Source: Candidatus Aminicenantota bacterium (GTDB taxonomy: Bacteria > Acidobacteriota > Aminicenantia > Aminicenantales > Aminicenantaceae). From it: a stretch of DNA of 8,395 nucleotides. The number at the start of each line of letters is the position of its first letter. Position 1 is the stretch's first letter. Below the pieces are notes generated by a model. That model had not been told where the DNA came from. It was given only the letters and a program-made list of their open reading frames with translations, and searched no databases. Shown piece by piece: positions 1-5,627 of this stretch. Made by a program: the position numbers and the translations under genes. The DNA lies in the NCBI GenBank assembly GCA_013139435.1, contig WTAW01000325.1, positions 1 through 8,395 of the forward strand, read 5' to 3'.

Positions 1-61
1 CGAGTAAAACTAGAAAGACGATTATGATTCCGATTAATATCAATGTGGAAACTAATGACAT
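1..61 (-). CDS. Start of an unidentified membrane or exported protein (partial)
   Basis: Only the first 20 codons lie in the window; the gene runs off the left edge. The start is an ATG at 59-61, preceded by a near-perfect Shine-Dalgarno (AAGGAGG on the minus strand, 67-73) with a 5-base spacer, which makes this a convincing translation start despite the short visible length. The visible peptide begins MSLVSTLILIGIIIVFLVLL and is almost entirely hydrophobic, so it is an N-terminal membrane helix or an uncleaved signal anchor. The gene lies 108 bases downstream of the UDP-xylose synthase stop on the same strand. It may be read through from that gene or have its own promoter, but I see no strong promoter in the gap. 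No family can be named from 20 residues. Confidence 0.7.
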   Translation of the reverse strand, partial: MSLVSTLILIGIIIVFLVLL

Positions 62-66
62 CTCAA

Positions 67-73
67 CCTCCTT
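67..73 (-). promoter_or_regulatory. Strong ribosome binding site of the left-edge gene
   Basis: AAGGAGG on the minus strand, five bases before the ATG at 59-61. This site is the main evidence that a real gene starts at the window edge. Confidence 0.75.
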
Positions 74-169
74 GACAGATTGTTCTTATTTGTATGGTGG
101 TGAACGATATCCACTCGAACACAGTCAAAAATTTGAAGGAACAGACATATTAACCATAAAGCCGAATAT

Positions 170-1105
170 TTACAAGTCTAGTTTTTCTTTAAAATAAGAG
201 ATTGTCTTCATCAGACCCTCTTCTAATCCGACCTTCGGTGCCCAATGGAGCTTGTCTGTGGCGTAAGAAATGTCAGGGCATCTTCGTGGCGGGTCATCGG
301 CCGGCATGGGCTCGTGAACGATCCGGGAAGAGCTAGAGGTAAGTTCTATGATTTTTTCTGCTAATGCGAGGATCGTGAATTCATCCGGATTTCCCAGATT
401 AATAGGTCCGATAGTGTCATCGAGTCCCATCATAGCCAAGAGTCCCTCAACAAGGTCGGATACATAGCAGAAAGAACGTGTCTGAGATCCATCACCATAA
501 ACAGCCAGAGGCTCTCCTTTTAATGCTTGAACGATGAAATTGCTGACGACTCGACCGTCGTCAATGGCCATCCGTGGTCCGTATGTGTTGAAGATCCGGA
601 CGATTTTGATGTCGACGTTGTTCTGCCTGTGGTAGTCCATCATCAGTGTTTCGGCGACTCTCTTCCCTTCATCGTAGCAACTTCGCAGACCGATGGGATT
701 GACATTCCCCCAGTAATCCTCGGGTTGGGGATGGATTTCGGGTGAACCATAGATCTCCGAAGTGGAGGCAAGCATGATGCGCGCCTTTGTCCGTTTGGCC
801 AGACCTAGCATATTGATGGTTCCCATGACGTTCGTTTTGATCGTTTTGATCGCATTGTATTGGTAGTGAATGGGAGATGCAGGGCAGGCCAGGTGATAGA
901 TCCTATCGACTTCGACAAGAATAGGATGGATGATATCATGTCGAATCAGCTCAAAGTAAGGATGCGCAAACAGATGTCGGATGTTATCCTTACTGCCAGA
1001 GAAAAAGTTGTCGATACAGAGGATGTCTTCATCTCTCTCCAGAAGTGCTTCACAGAGATAGCTGCCCAAAAAGCCGGCGCCTCCAGTCACTAGGATTCGA
1101 TTCAT
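170..1105 (-). CDS. uxs: UDP-glucuronate decarboxylase (UDP-xylose synthase)
   Basis: This is an NAD-dependent short-chain dehydrogenase of the extended family that oxidises, decarboxylates and re-reduces UDP-glucuronate to UDP-xylose, a cytoplasmic sugar donor for LPS, capsule or other glycans. In the 311-residue product the Rossmann loop GGAGFLG is at 8-14, the catalytic Ser/Thr region STSEIYG at 114-120 (E117 sits where decarboxylases carry their Glu), and the Tyr-Lys pair in YDEGK at 144-148. Family-diagnostic blocks are YWGNVNPIG (131-139), RIFNTYGPRM (170-179), DGRVVSNFI (183-191) and GDGSQTRSFCYV (204-215). The run RSCYDEGKR distinguishes it from UDP-glucose 4-epimerases. I chose the ATG at 1103-1105 because AGGAG lies 8 bases upstream and GGAGFLG then sits at the usual distance from the N-terminus. 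A TTG 17 codons earlier overlaps the rph stop and adds no conserved sequence. There is no N-terminal membrane anchor, so the enzyme is soluble. It follows rph by 47 bases and is probably co-transcribed with it. Confidence 0.93.
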   Translation of the reverse strand: MNRILVTGGAGFLGSYLCEALLERDEDILCIDNFFSGSKDNIRHLFAHPYFELIRHDIIHPILVEVDRIYHLACPASPIHYQYNAIKTIKTNVMGTINMLGLAKRTKARIMLASTSEIYGSPEIHPQPEDYWGNVNPIGLRSCYDEGKRVAETLMMDYHRQNNVDIKIVRIFNTYGPRMAIDDGRVVSNFIVQALKGEPLAVYGDGSQTRSFCYVSDLVEGLLAMMGLDDTIGPINLGNPDEFTILALAEKIIELTSSSSRIVHEPMPADDPPRRCPDISYATDKLHWAPKVGLEEGLMKTISYFKEKLDL

Positions 1106-1113
1106 TTGAGTTT

Positions 1114-1118
1114 CTCCT
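1114..1118 (-). promoter_or_regulatory. Ribosome binding site deciding the uxs start
   Basis: AGGAG on the minus strand, 8 bases before the ATG at 1103-1105. It favours this start over the in-frame TTG at 1154-1156. Confidence 0.7.
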
Positions 1119-1152
1119 GTTCCATCCTGATGATCCATCGATGGCAGTTCGA

Positions 1153-1896
1153 TCAATTGTATGCCATAAACAGAGGGCTTTTCTGTTTGAGAATCTCTCG
1201 TTGCACGGTGATGAGTGTTTGGATGCCTTTGCCGGCGAGGTCCAACAGGGCATTGAGTTCCTTTTTGGTGAACGGGGCTTTTTCAGCGGTGGCTTGGATC
1301 TCGACAATTTGCCCCGAGTCAGTTTCCACCACATTCATGTCTGTCTCGGCATTGGAATCCTCGATGTAATCCAGATCCAGCAATATGTCGCCCTCGACTA
1401 TGCCTACACTCACAGCGCTGACAAGATGTTTAAGGGGCATTTGGTCGATGACGCCGTTGTCCATCATCTTTTTTAGGCTCAAGGCTAGGGCCACACAGCC
1501 TGCTGTGATCGATGCCGATCGAGTTCCTCCATCGGCTTGGATAACATCACAATCGATGATCACAGTCCTTTCTTCCAGGATTCTGAGATCAGTCACAGCG
1601 CGCAGTGACCTCCCGATGAGACGCTGGATCTCCTGGGTCCTGCCGGAAATACGCCCTGGAGTTCTCTCTCGATTGGTCCGTTTCTCTGTAGAGCGAGGGA
1701 GCATGGAATATTCCGCTGTGATCCATCCTTGTCCGCTCCTCTTAAGAAATGGGGGGACTTTCTCGTCGATGGTGGCTGTGGCTAGGACTTTTGTTTTTCC
1801 CATTTCGATAAGAGCAGAGCCATCGGCAAATTCCATATAATCAGGAATGATCGTAATCGGTCTTGTAACGTCAAAGTCACGGTCGTTGGTCCTCAT
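1153..1896 (-). CDS. rph: Ribonuclease PH
   Basis: This is a phosphate-dependent 3'-to-5' exoribonuclease that trims the 3' ends of tRNA precursors and takes part in RNA turnover; it acts in the cytoplasm as a ring hexamer. From the chosen start the product is 247 residues, the usual family length, and aligns throughout with the Bacillus and E. coli enzymes as I remember them. Landmarks are RPIT (12-15), GQGWITAEYSMLPRST (55-70), SGRTQEIQRLIGRSLRA (84-100), DCDVIQADGGTR (115-126, with the phosphate-binding Arg in GGTR), SVGI (163-166) and EDSNAETDMNVV (179-190, acidic metal ligands). Of three in-frame ATGs (ending at 1917, 1911 and 1896), the last is best. It is preceded by AGGAAGG with a 5-base spacer, and its N-terminus MRTNDRDFDVTRP matches the family. 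The usual partner rdgB is absent; uxs follows instead. No catalytic residue appears to be missing. Confidence 0.96.
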   Translation of the reverse strand: MRTNDRDFDVTRPITIIPDYMEFADGSALIEMGKTKVLATATIDEKVPPFLKRSGQGWITAEYSMLPRSTEKRTNRERTPGRISGRTQEIQRLIGRSLRAVTDLRILEERTVIIDCDVIQADGGTRSASITAGCVALALSLKKMMDNGVIDQMPLKHLVSAVSVGIVEGDILLDLDYIEDSNAETDMNVVETDSGQIVEIQATAEKAPFTKKELNALLDLAGKGIQTLITVQREILKQKSPLFMAYN

Positions 1897-1901
1897 GATC
1901 G

Positions 1902-1908
1902 CCTTCCT
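1902..1908 (-). promoter_or_regulatory. Ribosome binding site deciding the rph start
   Basis: AGGAAGG on the minus strand, 5 bases before the ATG at 1894-1896. It supports this start over the two in-frame ATGs at 1909-1911 and 1915-1917. Confidence 0.65.
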
Positions 1909-1930
1909 CATCACCATAAGATTTCTTTGG

Positions 1931-1959
1931 ATTATAAAAGAATATTATAACACTCACAA
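1931..1959 (-). promoter_or_regulatory. Sigma-70-type promoter of rph-uxs, with a second -10 box nearby
   Basis: Reading the minus strand, TTGTGA (1954-1959) and a perfect TATAAT (1931-1936) are separated by 17 bases, which would start RNA near 1924, about 28 bases before the rph ATG. A second perfect TATAAT lies at 1944-1949. Its best -35 is TTGAAC at 1965-1970 with a short 15-base spacer. The element sits in the 57-base gap between the acyltransferase stop and the first possible rph ATG, so rph-uxs can be expressed independently of lpxK. This is a pattern match only. Confidence 0.6.
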
Positions 1960-1974
1960 CCAAAGTTCAAATCT

Positions 1975-2865
1975 TTAGATTTTAGGCTGGGAGCGCCATC
2001 TGTCATGGAACCAGAGCCAGAATTCGGGCTGATCGCGGATTTGGTCTTCGATGATTTTTGTGCACTCCTGAGTGATACGTTGGACATCTGCACTGTAATC
2101 CCCTGAAGGAGTGAACTCTAGCGGTTTGAGCAAACGGACATGATACCCTTTCATTGGTGTCGGCAAACAAAAGGCGGGAACGATCGGGGCTCCCGTCCGG
2201 AGGTGAAATGCAGCCAGGGCCGGCGTTGTCCCCGCCAGCTTGCCGAAGAAGTCGACAAAAATGGCCTGGTCATGAAGGACATTCTGGTCTATAAGAATAG
2301 CTACGATCCTGTTTTCCTTGAGAGACCGGAGTGTTTGGCGCGTGGCCTGTTGTTTGTAGATGACGTGTGCGCCAAAGCTTTCACGGAGAGCAAGGAGTTC
2401 ATCTTCGAGGCACTTGATATCAAGAGCCCTGGCGATGACGTGGAATTCCCCCAGCTTCGAGATCGAGATAGTCCCGAATTCCCAGTTTCCATAATGGGCT
2501 GTGACGATCAAAACACCCTTCCTCTTATTCAGAGCAGCCCGAACGTGTTCTTCGCCTTCGATGCTGAGCAGCGCTTCTTTGGTCTCATCAGACATGCTTG
2601 AAAACTTCATAATGTCAAAGAGAGCTTCGCTAAAATGTGCAAAGGAACTCTGTGCTATCCTCTTTTTATTCACTCGAGATATCTTGTCTCCGAAGGCGAT
2701 ATCCAGATTTTTGAGGGCGATTCCTCTGTGTCTCTTATCGAAACAATATACGGTACTCCCTAGCATTCGTCCTATTGCCAGACAGAACTTTCGAGGAAGA
2801 AGTCTAATGAGTCCTTTGAATCCCCGGAACAACACATGAATCACTTTGTGACCTGTTTCAGGCAT
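1975..2865 (-). CDS. Lipid A biosynthesis (LpxL/HtrB-family) acyltransferase
   Basis: This is a membrane-associated acyltransferase that transfers an acyl chain to the lipid A precursor on the inner face of the inner membrane. The 296-residue product is close to the usual family length. The catalytic HX4D/E-type motif is seen as HYGNWE (124-129; H124 base, E129 partner). DQN (193-195), VDFFGK (204-209) followed by TTPALA, the GAPIVPAF stretch (225-232), and the C-terminal WLWFHDRWR (283-291) are typical of LpxL/LpxM proteins. The N-terminus (about 8-40) is amphipathic to hydrophobic with several basic residues, consistent with membrane attachment. The ATG at 2863-2865 overlaps the lpxK stop by 8 bases (ATGCCTGA), with AAGGAG a little over ten bases upstream, so translation is probably coupled to lpxK. 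Adjacency to lpxK makes lipid A the likely substrate. Sequence alone does not separate the LpxL (lauroyl) from the LpxM (myristoyl) role or the chain used, so no symbol is given. Confidence 0.9.
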   Translation of the reverse strand: MPETGHKVIHVLFRGFKGLIRLLPRKFCLAIGRMLGSTVYCFDKRHRGIALKNLDIAFGDKISRVNKKRIAQSSFAHFSEALFDIMKFSSMSDETKEALLSIEGEEHVRAALNKRKGVLIVTAHYGNWEFGTISISKLGEFHVIARALDIKCLEDELLALRESFGAHVIYKQQATRQTLRSLKENRIVAILIDQNVLHDQAIFVDFFGKLAGTTPALAAFHLRTGAPIVPAFCLPTPMKGYHVRLLKPLEFTPSGDYSADVQRITQECTKIIEDQIRDQPEFWLWFHDRWRSQPKI

Positions 2866-3859
2866 CAGGAAGGCCTCTCCTTTTCAGGTAAGAGAAGACT
2901 CTGGCAAAAAGCTCCTCTTCGGTTTGGATGCCGATCTTTAAATAATACACCGGGATATCCCGGAATGCTTGGTTCCCTTTGATCTTGACAGCATCCTTTT
3001 CCGTTGTAAAACAAACATCTGCCTTATGGCCGTAAAAAAGATCTGAGATCTGTTTTACAGACTCTAATGGATAAGGATGATGGTCAGGAAAGGGAATGAA
3101 ATGGAGTGGCTTTATTCCGGCTTGTTCGAGGAGTTTTTGGAATCGGTCTGGCCGTGCGATGCCGCAGAATGCGAGCACCCGTTTTTCTTTGAGGGCCGAT
3201 ATGGATTCCTCTATTCTTTCCATATTATAGAGGCCCTCAATGGAGACAGTATAAGAAAACGTGTCCACCTCTGGCAGGCGGAGAAATATGTTTTGTTCTA
3301 TCTTGGCGTCGGCACCTTCTTTGAGCAGCAGAATATCGGCCCGTTTGATGGAGGAGAGGGGTTCCCGCAAAGGAAGATTTTCTGAAGGATCGTAAAGGAC
3401 GATGTCTAGATCCCTGTAGAGACGCCTGTGCTGGAATCCATCGTCAAGGATGGCGACCTGGAAACCCATGTTGTACGCCTTTATACAGGACCAAAAGCGG
3501 TTCTTCCCGACAAAAACGCCGATCTCCGGATAATTGAGGGAGATCATATAAGGCTCATCCCCGGATTCTGTCCAGGTGCCCGAGCGGCTTTTCCCATCGG
3601 AGAGGATCCCGCCCATCCGCTCCCATTTCCCCTTGTATCCGCGTGTTACGACTGCGGGTTTGACGCCATTCTTGAGGAGAACAGCGATGAGGGTCAAAAC
3701 AAATGGTGTTTTTTCTGAACCACCAAAAGAGATGTTCCCGACACTCACAACAGCTAGCGGCCCTTTTTTCGGTCGTAGAATCTTCGTACGGTAGAGAGCG
3801 TTTTTGATTTGACAAGCCCCTTGGTGAAACAGGGACAGGAAGCGAAGAACATGTTTCAT
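2858..3859 (-). CDS. lpxK: Tetraacyldisaccharide 4'-kinase
   Basis: LpxK phosphorylates the 4' position of the tetraacyldisaccharide 1-phosphate to make lipid IVA, at the inner face of the inner membrane. The 333-residue product shows SVGNISFGG followed by SEKTP (39-52, P-loop), TRGYKGK (72-78), GDEP (100-103), LDDGFQHRRLYRDLDIVLYD (138-157), FCGIARPDRF (231-240), FPDHHPY (257-263) and TTEKDAVK (284-291). These blocks cover the whole family pattern, including the Asp and His residues I recall as catalytic in the Aquifex enzyme. The P-loop is odd: most LpxK proteins have GG-N/T-G-K-T, whereas here it is GGSEKT, with Glu at residue 49. The N-terminal 30 residues form a basic amphipathic helix for membrane contact. 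An in-frame stop lies at 3869-3871, so the ATG at 3857-3859 is the first possible ATG. Only a weak AAGAG precedes it. The gene heads the lpxK-acyltransferase unit. Confidence 0.95.
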   Translation of the reverse strand: MKHVLRFLSLFHQGACQIKNALYRTKILRPKKGPLAVVSVGNISFGGSEKTPFVLTLIAVLLKNGVKPAVVTRGYKGKWERMGGILSDGKSRSGTWTESGDEPYMISLNYPEIGVFVGKNRFWSCIKAYNMGFQVAILDDGFQHRRLYRDLDIVLYDPSENLPLREPLSSIKRADILLLKEGADAKIEQNIFLRLPEVDTFSYTVSIEGLYNMERIEESISALKEKRVLAFCGIARPDRFQKLLEQAGIKPLHFIPFPDHHPYPLESVKQISDLFYGHKADVCFTTEKDAVKIKGNQAFRDIPVYYLKIGIQTEEELFARVFSYLKRRGLPDA

Positions 3860-3867
3860 TCTCTTGG

Positions 3868-3896
3868 ACTATACACTATTCATTTTTTGCTTTCAA
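3868..3896 (-). promoter_or_regulatory. Candidate lpxK promoter abutting the start codon
   Basis: On the minus strand, TTGAAA (3891-3896) and TATAGT (3868-3873) each match the sigma-70 consensus at five of six bases and are separated by 17 bases. Only 8 bases lie between the -10 box and the lpxK ATG, so transcription would begin at or within a few bases of the start codon, giving a leaderless or nearly leaderless mRNA. Confidence is limited because the position conflicts with normal Shine-Dalgarno initiation. Confidence 0.5.
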
Positions 3897-4047
3897 CTCA
3901 CTATCAGGCTTCCCTCTCCTTTCCCTTCAGTCAAGGACACCTGGCCGTTCGGCCTTCAAACGGTTTTCTCTACCACACAATTGGGGCACTCAATAACGCT
4001 AAGAAGTTTTCATGCCATCACGGAGGCTTACGATAGATAAAATGGAC

Positions 4048-4076
4048 TTTACTTAGCGGGGAGGTTTCTTTATAAT
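4048..4076 (+). promoter_or_regulatory. Strong sigma-70-type promoter of the lipoprotein gene
   Basis: TTTACT (4048-4053, four of six) and a perfect TATAAT (4071-4076) are separated by the ideal 17 bases. The predicted RNA start is near 4083, leaving a short leader of about 28 bases that contains the ribosome binding site AGGAGG. It points away from lpxK, making this a divergent promoter region. Confidence 0.75.
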
Positions 4077-4096
4077 ACGGAAAGATTTTCTGAGAT

Positions 4097-4102
4097 AGGA
4101 GG
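4097..4102 (+). promoter_or_regulatory. Consensus ribosome binding site before a TTG start
   Basis: A perfect AGGAGG lies 8 bases before TTG at 4111-4113. It justifies the non-ATG start of the lipoprotein gene, since the next in-frame Met would cut off the basic n-region of the signal peptide. Confidence 0.8.
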
Positions 4103-4110
4103 CAAAGATA

Positions 4111-4974
4111 TTGAAAAAAACATCTGCGATAATGCTTGTTTTTGTTTTAATGTGGATTTCCTATGGCTGCAAAGAGAAAACGCAGGTCAAGGGCATTGAA
4201 CTCAATGTGACATTTGCTGAGGAACAGCTTTCCGACCATTTGATAACAGATATGATGCTGGGATGGAAAACTGGCCCGGAATTCCAGAAGATGAATCAAG
4301 ACCTTCAGGTTTTTGTGCACTTCTGGCACGAGGGGAATCTTCTCTTCCAGGAAGATTATTTCCCCGAGCCTCCGACATCTCAGTGGGAGCCGGAGCAGGA
4401 ATTCATGCGCTCACAACGCATATATATTCCGCAGTTCATCGATGAGTTTGATCCGGATTTTAAGGGTGAAGAGACTCTACGGCTTGTTGTTGGCTTTTTT
4501 TCGCCTTATGACCGAAGCGGAAAGTCCGAACAAAAGGTCTTGGAAAAAAAGCTGACCGTCGTCCCTCCTCCCCTGGATACTCCTGAGATCATCTACGAAG
4601 AAGGATGGTACAACCTGGAGATAAATCCGGATGCATTCCTTAGACAGTGGCAATGGACAGCCAAAGAGGCAAGATGTATCATTGATAATCCGCACAGAGA
4701 TGCACTCCTTGTCATCAAGGGAGGCGTCAACCTTGAGGTTCTCGACGATCAAAAAGTCACATTCAAGATCAACGAGCTGATCCTAGACGAGTTTATCCCT
4801 GAAGAGAGCCATTTCGAGAAGTCATACAATGTGAAAAAGGAAATGCTCGGTGAGGGGGAGGAATTCTACCTCTCGATCGTTACGGATAAGGTGTTTGTGC
4901 CGGCAGAGGTGATGCCGAATTCCGCCGATCAAAGGGAACTGGGCATCCAGATATCCTTTGTCTACTTCCGCTAA
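4111..4974 (+). CDS. Uncharacterised probable lipoprotein, two beta-sandwich-like domains
   Basis: The function is not known. The 287-residue product starts at TTG behind a perfect AGGAGG. Its signal peptide has a basic start (MKK), a hydrophobic core (about 6-16) and then ISYGC with C20. This looks like a type II signal, although Tyr at -2 and Ser at -3 are poor matches to the lipobox. The mature part looks like two beta-rich modules. The first, about 28-150, contains DLQVFVHFWHEGNLLFQEDY (64-83) and PPTSQWEPEQEF (87-98), a pattern I associate with beta-sandwich domains found near polysaccharide or glycosyltransferase genes. After a Pro-rich linker (152-158), the second, about 159-287, contains EEGWYNLE (163-170), WQWTAKEA (180-187) and DNPHRDALL (192-200). 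No catalytic motif is evident, so binding or structural roles are more likely than enzymatic ones. It is monocistronic, has its own promoter, and ends 8 bases from the converging gene. Envelope location is inferred from the signal peptide. Confidence 0.85.
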   Translation: MKKTSAIMLVFVLMWISYGCKEKTQVKGIELNVTFAEEQLSDHLITDMMLGWKTGPEFQKMNQDLQVFVHFWHEGNLLFQEDYFPEPPTSQWEPEQEFMRSQRIYIPQFIDEFDPDFKGEETLRLVVGFFSPYDRSGKSEQKVLEKKLTVVPPPLDTPEIIYEEGWYNLEINPDAFLRQWQWTAKEARCIIDNPHRDALLVIKGGVNLEVLDDQKVTFKINELILDEFIPEESHFEKSYNVKKEMLGEGEEFYLSIVTDKVFVPAEVMPNSADQRELGIQISFVYFR

Positions 4975-4982
4975 CAAAAGAT

Positions 4983-5558
4983 CTATTTTCGCTTTTTAGA
5001 CTTGTATTCTTCTAATTCTTTTTTGGCGTTTTCTTCATCATCTCGAGCTTTCTGTAATCGGAGGCCGGTCCGGCTGATCTCGCTCTGTATCATTTCCTTT
5101 GGCGTCGTGTTGTCTGTACTGTAATATATCATAAACAGGCCATTCATCTTAGTAATGAGCATTTCCACGTTTTTCTTCGCTTTTTCATATTTGAGTTCAA
5201 GGCTTTCGAGGTGTTTTGTTTCCTCTGACGCCAGCTGTTCAGAGGAATCTGTATCTGTCGGAGTTAGCTTAGCTTCTGGCGCATCGACCTTCTCAGATGT
5301 ATCCTCCTTGGAGGACTGTTCTGGCGGGACACTCACACTCGGCTGCCTTTGACCTTTCTTAAGGTCATCATTGGTCACGACCTTTGGCTGCTTTTTGACT
5401 TTTTTGAGGTCGTCATTGGTGATGATTTTTCCGCTTTTCCCTTTGAGCTTGGCGCGTCTTTCTTTCTCCTTTTTTGCCACTTCCACCAGACTTTGGGAGA
5501 GGAGCAAGGAAGAACACACCAAAAGTATAGGGACAATGCCTAAGATTTTTCTGCCCAT
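4983..5558 (-). CDS. Uncharacterised secreted coiled-coil protein with tandem TNDDL repeats
   Basis: The function is unknown. Two ATGs in tandem open the frame (5559-5561 and 5556-5558). AGAGG is 5 bases from the second but only 2 from the first, so I use the second. A signal peptide follows (basic GRK, hydrophobic core through LLLS, probable cleavage near SQS), so the protein is exported to the periplasm. The mature N-terminus SLVEVAKKEKERRAKLKGKS is strongly basic. It is followed by two adjacent 15-residue repeats, each carrying TNDDLKK and ending in QP. A Ser/Thr/Glu/Pro-rich, disordered-looking stretch comes next (about 74-110), then a charged helical C-terminus rich in Lys and Glu (about 112-192) that looks like a coiled coil. 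The SL-x-EVA-x-KEKERR plus VVTNDDL signature is familiar from small proteins of Acidobacteriota/Aminicenantota, from memory. A promoter lies directly upstream, so it can be expressed separately from comEC. It converges with the lipoprotein gene. Confidence 0.85.
   Translation of the reverse strand: MGRKILGIVPILLVCSSLLLSQSLVEVAKKEKERRAKLKGKSGKIITNDDLKKVKKQPKVVTNDDLKKGQRQPSVSVPPEQSSKEDTSEKVDAPEAKLTPTDTDSSEQLASEETKHLESLELKYEKAKKNVEMLITKMNGLFMIYYSTDNTTPKEMIQSEISRTGLRLQKARDDEENAKKELEEYKSKKRK
5340..5429 (-). repeat. Two tandem 45-base in-frame repeats coding the TNDDLKK units
   Basis: The two 15-residue units (DNA 5385-5429 and 5340-5384) match at 10 of 15 residues: K-I-I-T-N-D-D-L-K-K then five residues ending QP, and K-V-V-T-N-D-D-L-K-K then five residues ending QP. 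The DNA copies have diverged at several silent positions, so this is not a recent duplication. Confidence 0.8.
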
Positions 5559-5584
5559 CATTTCCTCTGAACTATTCAGGTTCC

Positions 5585-5614
5585 ATGATATCGGATTTAA
5601 ATTGGCGAAGTCAA
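5585..5614 (-). promoter_or_regulatory. Sigma-70-type promoter of the secreted coiled-coil protein gene
   Basis: On the minus strand, TTGACT (5609-5614, five of six) and TATCAT (5585-5590, five of six) are 18 bases apart, in the gap just after the comEC stop. The predicted RNA start near 5578 leaves a leader of about 20 bases that holds the AGAGG ribosome binding site. Confidence 0.65.
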
Positions 5615-5627
5615 TTGCCTCATATCG

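Noticed and set aside
147..175. TTGTAA, 17 bases, TAATAT on the minus strand just after the uxs stop, as a promoter for the left-edge gene
   Set aside because: Each hexamer matches consensus at only four of six positions in an A/T-rich stretch. Too weak to list as a feature.
1137..1146. CCATCGATGG perfect palindrome between rph and uxs
   Set aside because: Ten-base palindromes are expected several times in 8 kb by chance, and nothing else marks this as a binding site.
1045..1476. Long plus-strand open frame opposite rph and uxs
   Set aside because: It lies antisense to two strongly conserved genes and has no start signal. Explained by codon bias of the real genes.
1969..1982. AAATCT/AGATTT inverted repeat at the acyltransferase stop codon
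   Set aside because: It is a six-pair A/T-rich stem with a two-base loop, mostly inside the coding end and with no U-tract on the reading strand. Too weak for a terminator.
3943..3954. GGCCGTTCGGCC inverted repeat in the divergent intergenic region, overlapping a second CCGTT/AACGG pair
   Set aside because: The stem is only 4-5 bp, no gene ends here and no U-tract follows. A repeat this short is expected by chance, so I do not call it a terminator or operator.
3809..4036. Plus-strand open frame across the lpxK start and the intergenic region
   Set aside because: It overlaps lpxK and the promoter-like elements, has no ribosome binding site, and its translation looks non-protein-like. A shadow frame.
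4970..5000. Possible bidirectional terminator between the converging lipoprotein and coiled-coil genes
   Set aside because: Only an AAAA/TTTT-type pairing around AGATCTA is visible, with no GC stem, and the gap between stop codons is 8 bases.
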